Shown: positions 30,131-40,317, numbered from the stretch's first letter. The stretch: DNA of 64,000 nucleotides from Pelagibacteraceae bacterium AG-426-E17 (GCA_003210095.1 QCNP01000001.1:852001-916000), one strand, 5' to 3'. Notes: generated by a model not told the origin, from the letters alone. A program made the numbers and translations.

Positions 30131-31422
30131 TATTTAAATACTCTTTTAAAAATTAAATTTACATTTTTAAAATGTTTAGAATAACTAAAAATAATTTTAA
30201 GTTTTTTAGATGGAATTTTACTCATTATATATTTGTCAGACTGTATAACATTAAACAAATCTAAATTTTCAGCAAAGCACTTTTTTGCATAATTTTGAAC
30301 CATTCTGTAGGACTTTTCTCTTGATAAACCAGTTTTTGTAAGCTCTAACATTAGCTCTTGAGAAAAAATTAAGCCCTTTGTGATATTTAAATTTTGCAAC
30401 ATCTTTTTTGGGTAAACAATCATGTTGTCCAGTATGTTTGAAAGTCTTACCAATGCAAAATCTAAAGTTATATTTGCATCAGGCCCTATATTTCTCTCAA
30501 CACTTGAGTGTGAAATGTCTCTTTCATGCCATAAGGCTATATTTTCAAGTGCAGGCACAACAGAGCTTCTAACCATTCTTGCTAGCCCTGTTAAATTTTC
30601 ACTTAATATTGGATTTTTTTTGTGTGGCATAGCAGATGAACCTTTTTGTTTTTTTGAAAAATATTCTTGTAACTCATAAACTTCAGTTCTTTGTAAATGT
30701 CTTATTTCGGTTGCAACTCTTTCAATAGATCCTGCTATTATCCCTAGAACTGAAAAATAAAACGCATGTCTGTCTCGAGGAATTACTTGAGTTGAAACCG
30801 GTTCAATTTTTAAACCTAGTTTTTTTGCAACATGTTTTTCAACACTTGGATTAATATTTGCAAAAGTGCCAACAGCACCTGATATTGCGCATGTAGATAC
30901 CTCTTCAATTGCTAATTCTAATCTTTTTTTATTTCTTTTAAATTCTGCATAATAAGATGCTAATTTTAAGCCAAATGTAATAGGCTCTGCATGAATACCA
31001 TGACTTCTACCCATACAAGGTGTGAATTTATATTTCTTAGCTTGTCTTTTTAAAACTTTTAAAATTTGATCTATATCTTTAAGAATTATTTTACCAGACT
31101 GAACTAATTGTATATTAAAACTAGTATCCAAAACATCAGATGAAGTCATACCTTGATGAAGATATCTTGCTTTTATACCAGCTTTTTCAGTAACAGAAGT
31201 TAAAAAAGCAATTACATCGTGTTTAACCTGTCCTTCAATTTGATGAATTCTTTTTACATTAATTTTTGCTTTTCTTCTTACAATTGATGACACACCCTTA
31301 GGTATTTGACCAAGCTTTTCCATTGCTTGTGCTGCAGCTATTTCTACATCAAGCCAAATTTTATACTTATTCTCTTCAGACCAAATACTTGTGAGTTCTT
31401 TTCTGGAATATCTAGATATCAT
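30130..31422 (-). CDS. purB: Adenylosuccinate lyase
   Basis: MISRYSRKELTSIWSEENKYKIWLDVE, HQGMTSSDVLDT, GSSAMPHKKNPILSEN. Confidence 0.97.
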   Translation of the reverse strand: MISRYSRKELTSIWSEENKYKIWLDVEIAAAQAMEKLGQIPKGVSSIVRRKAKINVKRIHQIEGQVKHDVIAFLTSVTEKAGIKARYLHQGMTSSDVLDTSFNIQLVQSGKIILKDIDQILKVLKRQAKKYKFTPCMGRSHGIHAEPITFGLKLASYYAEFKRNKKRLELAIEEVSTCAISGAVGTFANINPSVEKHVAKKLGLKIEPVSTQVIPRDRHAFYFSVLGIIAGSIERVATEIRHLQRTEVYELQEYFSKKQKGSSAMPHKKNPILSENLTGLARMVRSSVVPALENIALWHERDISHSSVERNIGPDANITLDFALVRLSNILDNMIVYPKKMLQNLNITKGLIFSQELMLELTKTGLSREKSYRMVQNYAKKCFAENLDLFNVIQSDKYIMSKIPSKKLKIIFSYSKHFKNVNLIFKRVFK

Positions 31423-32192
31423 TAATTATAAGGAGGCCTCTTTAAGTTTTTAACAGATTCTGTAAAAATTTCATATCCATTATCAGTTATACCAACTGTA
31501 TGTTCGAATTGCGCAGATAAACCTTTGTCTTTAGTCACGGCCGTCCATCCATCATTTAAAATTTTAACCTCATATTTACCAGCATTAATCATTGGCTCTA
31601 TGGTAAATGTCATCCCAGGTTGTAGTTCAGGTCCTGTATCCTTTTTTCCATAATGTAATACATTTGGACTTTGGTGAAATACATCACCTATACCATGTCC
31701 ACAAAAATCTCTTACAACACTAAAACCTGCTTTTTCCACATGTGTTTGTATTTCATGACCAATGTCACCTAGCTTTTTACCAGGTTTTAAAATTTTAATT
31801 GATTTCATTAAAGACTCATAAGTAACATTAATTAAATTCATTGATTTGACTGAGGGTTTTCCTACAGTAAACATTCGACTTGTATCACCGTAATGATTGT
31901 GAACTACTGCTGTCACATCGATATTTAATATATCTCCATCTTCCAAAACTCTCTCACCTGGTATTCCATGACAAACAACATGATTTAATGATGTGCATAT
32001 AGATTTATTAAAACCCCGATAATAAAGTGGGGCAGAGTGGCCACCATTGTCTTTGATAAATTCATAACACAACTCATCTATTTTATTAGTGCTTAAACCA
32101 GGTTTAATATAATCTGTAATCATGTCTAGGGTGCTAGATGCAAGTGACCCCGCTTTTCTCATTTTTTCAAATTTCTCAGAATAATTATTCAT
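31422..32192 (-). CDS. map: Methionine aminopeptidase type I
   Basis: VCHGIPGERVLEDGDILNIDVT, DFCGHGIGDVFHQSPNVLHYG, FTIEPMIN. Confidence 0.96.
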   Translation of the reverse strand: MNNYSEKFEKMRKAGSLASSTLDMITDYIKPGLSTNKIDELCYEFIKDNGGHSAPLYYRGFNKSICTSLNHVVCHGIPGERVLEDGDILNIDVTAVVHNHYGDTSRMFTVGKPSVKSMNLINVTYESLMKSIKILKPGKKLGDIGHEIQTHVEKAGFSVVRDFCGHGIGDVFHQSPNVLHYGKKDTGPELQPGMTFTIEPMINAGKYEVKILNDGWTAVTKDKGLSAQFEHTVGITDNGYEIFTESVKNLKRPPYN

Positions 32193-32871
32193 CAATAATA
32201 TTTATTTTTTTTTCAATTTTAATTTCTTTGTTACTCAATAAACATCTATAGGCTAAAAACTTCACGCCACTCTTTTTAGCTATTAAATAATTTTTGTAAT
32301 AATTTAAATCTATATCTTTAGCTATTTTAAAGTTATTAATACCTTGTATTTGAGTTAAAAATAAGACAAATGGTTTATAGCCTTGTTTTAAAGCTTCAAT
32401 TAACTTTTTTAGATGTTTGGTGCCTCTTTCAGTAACAGCATCAGGAAATTCAGCTATTTTTTGATCTCTTAAAAGAGTAACGTTTTTTACTTCAATTATA
32501 TTTTTATCGCATAAAAAATCGAACCTAGTATCACTTGAAAACTTAAATTCAGGTTTAATATTTTTGATGGATTTAAATTCATTTATCAATCCCTTGTTCA
32601 ATCCGTCAGCAACAATTTTATTTGCTCTATGAGTGTTTACTCCGACTAATTTTTTATTAGCTTCTATTATTTCTAAAGTAAATTTCAGCTTCCTTTTTGG
32701 ATCGTCGTTTTTAGATAAAAATACTGTATTATCTTTATCTAAAAGACCTTTCATTGAACCTGTGTTAGGACAATGAGCTGTAACTATCGAATTATTTACT
32801 TTTATATCTGTAAAAAATCTTTTATATCGCTTGATTAATTTGCCTTTAATTAAAGTATTGGTAAATTTCAT
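32185..32871 (-). CDS. sfsA: Sugar fermentation stimulation protein SfsA
   Basis: AHCPNTGSMKGLL, SDTRFDFLC, IIEVKNVTLL, FPDAVTERGTKHLKKL; start at MKFTNTL (32871), not the longer ORF. Confidence 0.92.
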   Translation of the reverse strand: MKFTNTLIKGKLIKRYKRFFTDIKVNNSIVTAHCPNTGSMKGLLDKDNTVFLSKNDDPKRKLKFTLEIIEANKKLVGVNTHRANKIVADGLNKGLINEFKSIKNIKPEFKFSSDTRFDFLCDKNIIEVKNVTLLRDQKIAEFPDAVTERGTKHLKKLIEALKQGYKPFVLFLTQIQGINNFKIAKDIDLNYYKNYLIAKKSGVKFLAYRCLLSNKEIKIEKKINIIDE

Positions 32872-32893
32872 TATATTTAATTTATATTTGTAT

Positions 32894-33637
32894 ATGTCAA
32901 ATAAGAAAGAAATAATTGCTGGAATTATAATAATTGGTAACGAAGTACTATCTGGTAGAACCAAAGATATCAATACAAGCACTCTCGCCACATGGCTAAA
33001 TTCTTTAGGTGTAAAAGTCAAAGAAGTAAAAATTATACCAGATGAAGAACAAACAATTATAAATACTGTTAATCAATACCGTAAATCTTATGACTATGTA
33101 TTCACTACTGGTGGAATTGGACCAACACATGATGATATAACAGCAGAGTCAATTTCAAAAGCTTTTGATATAGAGTACGGTTTTCACAAAGAGGCATATT
33201 CAATTCTAGAAAGTTATTATAAACCAGGTGAGTTTAATGATGGTCGGCAAAAAATGGCAAAAATGCCAGTTACTGCCAATTTAATATATAACCCATCAAG
33301 TGGATCGCCAGGTTTTAATGTTGAAAATGTTTTTTGTTTACCAGGGGTACCATCAATAATGCAGTCGATGCTTGGTAGTTTAACAAATAAAATTGCAGGC
33401 GGTGAACCTATCCTAAGTGAAACAATAAACTTGAGGACTGTTGAAAGTGAAATTGCAAAATCTTTAACCGATGTACAAAATAAAAATACTGATGTTGAAA
33501 TTGGTAGCTATCCCTTTTTTAAAGCAGGCAAACTTGGAGTAGCAATAGTTCTTAGATCAACAGATAAAAACAAAATTGAATTTTGCAAATCAGAAATAAT
33601 AAAATTCGTTAAAGATAAAGAAATTCAAATAGTCTAA
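32894..33637 (+). CDS. Molybdopterin-binding / CinA N-terminal-like domain protein
   Basis: IIIGNEVLSGRTKDINTSTLATWLNSLG, FTTGGIGPTHDDITAESISKAF; start ATG 32894. Confidence 0.88.
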   Translation: MSNKKEIIAGIIIIGNEVLSGRTKDINTSTLATWLNSLGVKVKEVKIIPDEEQTIINTVNQYRKSYDYVFTTGGIGPTHDDITAESISKAFDIEYGFHKEAYSILESYYKPGEFNDGRQKMAKMPVTANLIYNPSSGSPGFNVENVFCLPGVPSIMQSMLGSLTNKIAGGEPILSETINLRTVESEIAKSLTDVQNKNTDVEIGSYPFFKAGKLGVAIVLRSTDKNKIEFCKSEIIKFVKDKEIQIV

Positions 33638-33643
33638 TTCAAA

Positions 33644-34048
33644 ATGTTATATTTTGCCTACGGTAGTAACTTAAATCATTTTCAAATGAAAAAAAGGTGC
33701 AAGGACTCTAAATATATCAAGAAATTTGAAATCAAAGACTTTAGACTTACATTCAGAAGTAAATATGGTGTTGCAGATATAGAGAGTAAAAAAAATTATT
33801 CAATACAAGGCGGTCTTTATGAAATATCTAAATCAGATGAAAAAAAACTTGATATTTATGAGGATTTTCCAATCTTATATAAAAAGATCTATTTTGATAA
33901 TGATAGTCAAAAAATTATGGCGTACAGCATGGTTAAAAAGAGTTTATTCATTTACCCAAGTAAAAGGTATCTTGATGTAATTAAACAAGGATACAAAGAC
34001 TGTAAATTAGATATCAAATACTTAGAAAAAGCTCTTAGAAATTTTTAA
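33644..34048 (+). CDS. Gamma-glutamylcyclotransferase-like (GGCT/AIG2 fold) protein
   Basis: MLYFAYGSNLNHFQMKKRC and IQGGLYEISKSDEKKLDIYEDF. Confidence 0.85.
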   Translation: MLYFAYGSNLNHFQMKKRCKDSKYIKKFEIKDFRLTFRSKYGVADIESKKNYSIQGGLYEISKSDEKKLDIYEDFPILYKKIYFDNDSQKIMAYSMVKKSLFIYPSKRYLDVIKQGYKDCKLDIKYLEKALRNF

Positions 34049-34735
34049 ATGCGTTCAAAGTACGAAATTTTTAAAATTGGAATAAAAGATGTTGCACCAC
34101 ATTTGTTATCAGTTTTTCCTTTTGGAATAATATTTGGTGCAATTGGCATTGAACTGGGTTTTAGTCCATTATTCACTTATGCAACTTCTTTAATAATTTT
34201 TGGTGGCGCTTCACAAATAGTTTTTCTACAACTTTTATCTGGTGGCGCATCTTCATTAATTGCAATTACTTCTGTTGGGGTAATAAATTCAAGACATTTT
34301 TTATATGGCGCAGTATTATCTGAATATTTACAAAAATTATCTTTAATTAAAAAACTTTTAATTTCTTATTTTATAGTCGATCAAGGATTTGCTGTTTCAA
34401 ATCAGTATTTTAAAAAAAATCCAACTGAGGAATTTAATCATTATCATCTAATTGGTTCAGGAATAATATTGTGGTTTATCTGGCAGGTTTCCACAATAAT
34501 GGGAATTTACTTAGGATCTATTGTACCTGAGGAACTTGGATTAAAATTTGCAATTCCTCTAACGTTCATTGCAATAATAGTAAATGAGTTAAGAAAATTT
34601 GATCATGTTTTAGTTATGCTAGTTTCAGGTTTAGCAGCTACTTTTTTTTATAATGCCCCCTTCAAAACCTACATAATAATTTCACCACTCATTGGACTTT
34701 TTGCAGCGATGGTAATTAATAAATTAAAAAAATGA
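34049..34735 (+). CDS. azlC: AzlC family branched-chain amino acid permease
   Basis: VFPFGIIFGAIGIELGFSP, FGGASQIVFLQLL, NSRHFLYGAVLSEYL; adjacent AzlD. Confidence 0.88.
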   Translation: MRSKYEIFKIGIKDVAPHLLSVFPFGIIFGAIGIELGFSPLFTYATSLIIFGGASQIVFLQLLSGGASSLIAITSVGVINSRHFLYGAVLSEYLQKLSLIKKLLISYFIVDQGFAVSNQYFKKNPTEEFNHYHLIGSGIILWFIWQVSTIMGIYLGSIVPEELGLKFAIPLTFIAIIVNELRKFDHVLVMLVSGLAATFFYNAPFKTYIIISPLIGLFAAMVINKLKK

Positions 34736-35043
34736 CCTGGACTTCAATTTTTATAGCTGGAATTTTAACTTATTTTACAAGAATGAGCATGGTTACATTG
34801 ATCAGAAAAGAAATGATAAGTGATAATTTAAGAAAGATTTTAAATTATGTACCATCTGTAGTTTTCCCTTCAATAATATTTCCTGGGGTTTTGTTAGATG
34901 ATTTTGGAGCCTTCGTTACTATAAGTGATCCAAAAATATTTGGAGCTTTAACTGCTTTAGTTATTGGGTTTTTTACAAGGAATGTTATTTTAACAATTGT
35001 ATCAGGGCTATCTTCATATTGGATTGTTATTTTTGTTTTCTAA
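34732..35043 (+). CDS. azlD: AzlD family protein
   Basis: 103 aa, TYFTRMSMVTLIRKE...LNYVPSVVFPSIIFPGVL; overlaps azlC. Confidence 0.85.
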   Translation: MTWTSIFIAGILTYFTRMSMVTLIRKEMISDNLRKILNYVPSVVFPSIIFPGVLLDDFGAFVTISDPKIFGALTALVIGFFTRNVILTIVSGLSSYWIVIFVF

Positions 35044-36773
35044 TTAGATAACCAAACTGTTTCAGAAGGTTTTAAGGATAATCTTTTACTAATAATGTTA
35101 ACTTTTTTACTTAAAAGGTTTTTATATTTATCTTGATTGTTAGCTAATAAAACACTTTGTGATTTTGAAGACATATTTGTAATACAAATAATAGTTTGTT
35201 TTTTATCTAAACTCACTCTTTTATAGGCGAGTATTTTTTTACCAAAAGATAAACATCGCATAGATGCGTTTGGATGGAATGCTTTTTGTTTTTTTCTTAT
35301 TTTTAATAAATTAGTAATATGATCGTAGTAAATTTTTTGTTTGGATTTTTTATCTTTTAAAAATCTATCTAATTTTGACTTGTTCCATTTATATCTGTTA
35401 AGGTCTCTTTTATTATTAGATATAACATATTTATATTCGTCATTAGCCTTGCCAAATATTGAATTAAAGTAAACAGCAGGTACACCCTCAATCGAAAACA
35501 TTATTGCATGCGCAGAGACATATCTTTCTAAAGAATATAATCCTTTTTTATCATAATCAGTATTTTTGAAAGCGTTAAAGAGAGTTATGTTGACTTCATA
35601 AACTTTTTTTTGTGCTTTATTTATTTTTCTATAAGAAAGTTGAGCTCCATTTTTCCTTAATCTTTTAAATAAGTTATTAAGGGTACCCTTGTTTAAATAA
35701 CCCTCAGCAGGTCTCATTCCTATACCATCATGTGAAGCAATAAAATTAAAATAATTATTTTTAAATTTTGTAGATGGTAATTTTTTTATCCACTGATTTA
35801 ATTTTGAACTATCTTCAAAAAGAAAAGCATGAATTAAAAGGGGAGGTAGTGTAAAATTATATATCCAGTTAGCTTCGTCATTCTTTTTTCCAAAATAACT
35901 TAAGTTTTCTTTTTCAGGTAAATTAGTTTCAGTAATTAAATAAGGTGAATTTTGTAAGGAGTTACATATTATTCTTAGTAATTTTATTATTTCGTGAGTT
36001 TGCTTGAGATTTATACATTTAGTACCGCTTTCTTTCCATAAGTAGGCAATTGCATCTAGTCTAAAAATTGATACTCCATGACATGCTAAGTTGATCATGA
36101 TTTTAATAAAACGCATTAAGACTTTTGGGTTTTTAAAATTTAAATCTATTTGGTCAGAGCTAAATGTTCTCCATATAAAATCAGGTTTATTAAATACATG
36201 AATCTTCTTAAGTAGTTTATTTTCCCGTGGTCTTACAACTTTAGAAACATCAAATTTATTATTTACTTTTAAAAAATAATCTTTACCTGGTGATTTATTT
36301 CTCAAAAAATTTTTAAACCATAATCCCTTTGAGGAAGCATGATTTATAACAATATCAGCCATAATATTATTTTTTTTTGAAAAATTATTTATGTCTGCCC
36401 AAGATCCTAATTTACTATCAATTTTATAATGATCTTTAACAGCAAATCCGCTGTCACTACTTGATGGATAAAATGGTAAAAAATGTATCGTATTAAAATA
36501 CCTTGATAAATTTTTGTTATAAAAATTCTTAAATGACTTAATTGAATTTATTTTTCCATTTTCATAAACACTATCACCATAACAAATCACAACCGAAGTA
36601 TCTTCGGATATTTTCAATTTTTTAGTTTTAGCTTTTAATATTTTTCTATTAGAAATTTTGATTAATTCAAAAATTTCATCAGAAAATATTTTTAAATCTT
36701 TATTGTTAAAATTTTTACTATAAATATTTTTTAGCTTAGAATTTATTTGACTTTTTACTGTGCTTGATAACAT
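35040..36773 (-). CDS. GH13 family glycoside phosphorylase (sucrose phosphorylase / glucosylglycerate phosphorylase-like)
   Basis: FNTIHFLPFYPSSSDSGFAVKDHYKID, MADIVINHASSKGLWF, IFRLDAIAYLWKESGTKCINL, FNFIASHDGIGMRPAEG. Confidence 0.82.
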   Translation of the reverse strand: MLSSTVKSQINSKLKNIYSKNFNNKDLKIFSDEIFELIKISNRKILKAKTKKLKISEDTSVVICYGDSVYENGKINSIKSFKNFYNKNLSRYFNTIHFLPFYPSSSDSGFAVKDHYKIDSKLGSWADINNFSKKNNIMADIVINHASSKGLWFKNFLRNKSPGKDYFLKVNNKFDVSKVVRPRENKLLKKIHVFNKPDFIWRTFSSDQIDLNFKNPKVLMRFIKIMINLACHGVSIFRLDAIAYLWKESGTKCINLKQTHEIIKLLRIICNSLQNSPYLITETNLPEKENLSYFGKKNDEANWIYNFTLPPLLIHAFLFEDSSKLNQWIKKLPSTKFKNNYFNFIASHDGIGMRPAEGYLNKGTLNNLFKRLRKNGAQLSYRKINKAQKKVYEVNITLFNAFKNTDYDKKGLYSLERYVSAHAIMFSIEGVPAVYFNSIFGKANDEYKYVISNNKRDLNRYKWNKSKLDRFLKDKKSKQKIYYDHITNLLKIRKKQKAFHPNASMRCLSFGKKILAYKRVSLDKKQTIICITNMSSKSQSVLLANNQDKYKNLLSKKVNIISKRLSLKPSETVWLSN

Positions 36774-37993
36774 TAAACAAATTTTTTATTATCTTCACTA
36801 ACAGCTTCATTTAATCTTACAAGAAAATCAGGTATTGCACTTTTCACTCGACTCCAAGTTGGAATAAATGGTGTATCCATTGGATTAATGTAAAAAGCTT
36901 CTCCTGCTTTCATAATATTTACCGCGAATAATTCAACCGCTTCCTCTTCTTTGTGAGAATCGAATTTTAATCCATTCATTGCAGCATCACTTCTATAAAT
37001 ATCAATTAAGTCTAAAGCAGATCTATAGTATGTTGCTTTTAAAGATCTGAAAGTTTCTCTACTAAATGAGTTTCCTTGTGTTGCCAATTTTTTTATAAAT
37101 GTTTTTATAATGTCAATTGACATTTTTGAAAGTCCTTTAGTTTCGTCATCAATAGAGAGATCCTGATGTTTATGATCATAAGCGTCTGCTAAATCAACTT
37201 GGCAAATATTATTCGGTGAAAAACTTCTTTGCATTTCTGATAAAATTCCAACTTCTATACCCCAATCTGATGAAATTCTTAATTCTGGTAATACATTACG
37301 TCTGAATGAAAATTCACCTGCTAATGGGTATTTAAATGATTTCATAAAATTTAGATAGTCACTTTGACCTATAGTTTTTTCTAATGCTGTTAACAAAGGC
37401 CCAACCAAAAGTCTTGCCACTCTTCCATTCATTTTATTATTTGCAATTCTTGGATAATAACCTTTACAAAATTCAAAGTTAAACAATGGGTTTACAACTG
37501 GATAAAATAATTTGGCCAACATTCTTCTATCATAAGTTTTGATATCACAATCGTGTAATGCAACAGATCTTGCGGTATCTCTAGCTATACACATTCCTAT
37601 ACAATACCAAACATTTCTACCTTTACCCATTTGGTTTGGTGCTAAATTTTTCTTCTCCAACTCACTATCTAATTTTTTAAGTTTAGGTCCATCGTTCCAT
37701 AAAATTGTGAAAGGAACATTTATTTTTTTAAAAAATTTCCAAGCCTTTTTAGCTTGGCTTTCTGAAGCTTTATCTAACCCAATAATAACGTGGTTTAAAT
37801 ATTTTGTCTTACTTATTTGACTTACTATGTTAGGTAGTGCAGCACCTTCTAATTCTGAATATAAGCATGGAAGAATTAATTCCATTTTTCTTTCTTTAGA
37901 AAAGCTCAATAAATTTTTTTCAATCTCTGTTGTAGATTTCGTACCAAAATCATGCAGTGTAGAAACTATTCCATTTTGAGAAAAATCACCCAT
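36773..37993 (-). CDS. Glycosyltransferase, glucosyl-3-phosphoglycerate synthase-like (GT81-like)
   Basis: ELILPCLYSELEGAALPNIVSQ, VALHDCDIKTYDRRMLAKLFYPVV, PLAGEFSFRRNVLPELRISSDWGIEVG; next to a HAD phosphatase. Confidence 0.75.
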   Translation of the reverse strand: MGDFSQNGIVSTLHDFGTKSTTEIEKNLLSFSKERKMELILPCLYSELEGAALPNIVSQISKTKYLNHVIIGLDKASESQAKKAWKFFKKINVPFTILWNDGPKLKKLDSELEKKNLAPNQMGKGRNVWYCIGMCIARDTARSVALHDCDIKTYDRRMLAKLFYPVVNPLFNFEFCKGYYPRIANNKMNGRVARLLVGPLLTALEKTIGQSDYLNFMKSFKYPLAGEFSFRRNVLPELRISSDWGIEVGILSEMQRSFSPNNICQVDLADAYDHKHQDLSIDDETKGLSKMSIDIIKTFIKKLATQGNSFSRETFRSLKATYYRSALDLIDIYRSDAAMNGLKFDSHKEEEAVELFAVNIMKAGEAFYINPMDTPFIPTWSRVKSAIPDFLVRLNEAVSEDNKKFV

Positions 37994-38010
37994 AAGTTAT
38001 TCTAGTAACA

Positions 38011-38805
38011 TTATTTTATTTTATCTAGCGCTAATTTGACAACTTCTTTCCAACCCTCTGGGGCAGGTTTTTTTGATACTAAACAGTTATTAATATTTAT
38101 CTTATCTAGTGTAAATTTATCATTAAAGACTAAACAAGGTATATCGCTATTTTTGAGCATATCTAAATCATTGTAATTATCACCAACACCAATTGTAAAC
38201 AATTTTTCTTTAGTTACTTTTTTAAATACTTTTACAACATTTTTCATTGCTTGAGATTTACTGACTTTATCACAAAGATTAATCACTCTTCCCCCTTCCT
38301 GTAATGATAAACCAATTTCATTTACAGACTTAAAGAGTTCTGTTTTGTCAGATTTTGAACCCTCAAATAATAATGGGATTGAGTACTCTCTATTTAATGA
38401 AGCCTTAATTTTTTCTTTAGGAAGTCCTAGTACATTTATTTGTTTTTTAATATCTAAGTTTTTGATAAATTTACATTTTGAACTAAGTTTAGTTGATATC
38501 TTATTTTCAAACACTTTTAGTATTTCGTCAATTTCTCTACTTAAACTAATTTTTTCCGGGAAACCTGAATTAATTAAGTTTAAATTATAAATAGCTGCAC
38601 CATTTTCAACCACGTAAGATAAATTTTCATCCAATTCCTCGTTAAATACCTCAATTTCTTGGCGTGTTTTACTTGAATTAGGAATAATACAGATATCCTT
38701 TGAAATCAGATCTTTTAAATAATCTAAGATTTTATCGAATTTAAAAGTATCTCTATCAAGTAAAGTTCCATCTAAATCTGTGAATATAATTATTTTTGAA
38801 GTCAT
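38011..38805 (-). CDS. HAD phosphatase, mannosyl-3-phosphoglycerate phosphatase (MPGP)-like
   Basis: IFTDLDGTLLDRDT, CIIPNSSKTRQEIE, YVVENGAAIY, TIGVGDNYNDLDML, APEGWKE. Confidence 0.82.
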   Translation of the reverse strand: MTSKIIIFTDLDGTLLDRDTFKFDKILDYLKDLISKDICIIPNSSKTRQEIEVFNEELDENLSYVVENGAAIYNLNLINSGFPEKISLSREIDEILKVFENKISTKLSSKCKFIKNLDIKKQINVLGLPKEKIKASLNREYSIPLLFEGSKSDKTELFKSVNEIGLSLQEGGRVINLCDKVSKSQAMKNVVKVFKKVTKEKLFTIGVGDNYNDLDMLKNSDIPCLVFNDKFTLDKININNCLVSKKPAPEGWKEVVKLALDKIK

Positions 38806-38840
38806 AGCCCAAATTATCCACAGTTTTATAAATAAGTGTC

Positions 38841-40286
38841 TTACATATCAACAATTAACGTATCCTTAGAACCGCCACCTTGAGAGCTGTTAACAATTGT
38901 GCTGCCTTTTCTTAATGCAACTCTCGTTAATCCACCAGTTGTAACATAGGATGTCTTTCCACTTAAAACAAAAGGTCGTAAATCAAGATGTCTTGGCTCA
39001 ATATTGTTCTCAGTAATTGTTGGTGCTGTTGATAAAATTTCTAGTGGCTGAGCAATAAATTCTCTAGGATTTTTTTTTATTTTATTAATCACTTCTTGTC
39101 TCTCTTTAGGCGGAGCTTTTGGACCAATCATAATCCCATAACCGCCCGAGGCATTTGCAGGTTTTACTACTAATTTTGAAATATTATCTATTACATAATC
39201 TCTTTGGATCTTTTCATGGCATAAATAAGTTTCTACTTGATTTAGAATAGGCTGTTCACCTAAATAGTAAACTATCATTTTATTTACGTAAGAATAAACT
39301 ACTTTGTCATCTGCTATACCCGTTCCTATTGCGTTTAGAATTCCAACATTACCTTTTCTCCAACATTTAAATAAACCAGGTACTCCAATCACAGACGCTT
39401 TGTTAAATGCTTTTGGATCTAAAAAACTATCATCTAATCGTCTATATATACAATCGACTTTTAATGGTCCTTTAACTGTTTTCATATATACAATGTCATT
39501 TTCCACAAAAAGATCTTTCCCTTCAACTAATGCAATTCCCATCTGCTCAGCTAAATATGAGTGCTCAAAATATGCAGAATTATAAATTCCAGGTGTTAAA
39601 ACCACCATATGTGGATCTTTAGTTTTTTTAGGAATACACTCAATCATGCAGTTGAAAAGTTTATTTGTATAATGATTAATTGATGCAACTTTATATCTGG
39701 TAAACAGTTCAGGAAATACATCTCTCATAACCATTCGATTCTCAAGCATATAAGAAACACCAGAGGGAACTCTTAAATTATCTTCTAAAACTAAATAATC
39801 TCCCGCCTTATTCCTTATTAAGTCAACTCCAGAAATGTTGGACCAAGCTTTATATTTTGGAGAAAAACCCTCGCATTCTTTTACATAATATGGTGATCTA
39901 AATATTATTTCTTTTGGAACGACATTATCTTTAAATATTTTCTTTTGATTATAGACGTCATCTATAAATAAATTTAAAGCCTTTACCCTTTGTTGCAGTC
40001 CTTTCGAAACTTTATTCCATTGGGATCTTGGAATTATTCTAGGTATAATATCAAGTGGCCATTTCTTTTCCTCAGCTCTATTATTCGCTGCATATACTCT
40101 AAAATTTATACCTCTTGCGCTGATAGTGCTTTGACAGTTTTTCTCAATTTCTTGCAATTTTTTTTTTCCGTATCTTTCAAGGATATTAGAAATTATCATT
40201 GCATGTTTTCGTAACTTGTTGTCTTCTGTAAAGTACCCATCGTATGCATACTTTGCATTGTAGTTTTTCCATAACTTAGTGACCAT
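38841..40286 (-). CDS. Circularly permuted ATP-grasp type 2 protein (DUF404/DUF407)
   Basis: DLIRNKAGDYLVLEDNLRVPSGVSYMLENR, LVVKPANASGGYGIMIGP, RPFVLSGKTSYVTTGGLTRVAL, NSSQGGGSKDTLIV. Confidence 0.9.
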   Translation of the reverse strand: MVTKLWKNYNAKYAYDGYFTEDNKLRKHAMIISNILERYGKKKLQEIEKNCQSTISARGINFRVYAANNRAEEKKWPLDIIPRIIPRSQWNKVSKGLQQRVKALNLFIDDVYNQKKIFKDNVVPKEIIFRSPYYVKECEGFSPKYKAWSNISGVDLIRNKAGDYLVLEDNLRVPSGVSYMLENRMVMRDVFPELFTRYKVASINHYTNKLFNCMIECIPKKTKDPHMVVLTPGIYNSAYFEHSYLAEQMGIALVEGKDLFVENDIVYMKTVKGPLKVDCIYRRLDDSFLDPKAFNKASVIGVPGLFKCWRKGNVGILNAIGTGIADDKVVYSYVNKMIVYYLGEQPILNQVETYLCHEKIQRDYVIDNISKLVVKPANASGGYGIMIGPKAPPKERQEVINKIKKNPREFIAQPLEILSTAPTITENNIEPRHLDLRPFVLSGKTSYVTTGGLTRVALRKGSTIVNSSQGGGSKDTLIVDM

Positions 40287-40287
40287 T

Positions 40288-40317
40288 TTGACAGCTTTTA
40301 TTAGTTATACCTATTAT
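40288..40317 (+). promoter_or_regulatory. sigma70-type promoter candidate for the Anbu gene
   Basis: TTGACA (40288-40293), 18-nt spacer, TATTAT (40312-40317) in the divergent intergenic region. Confidence 0.5.
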
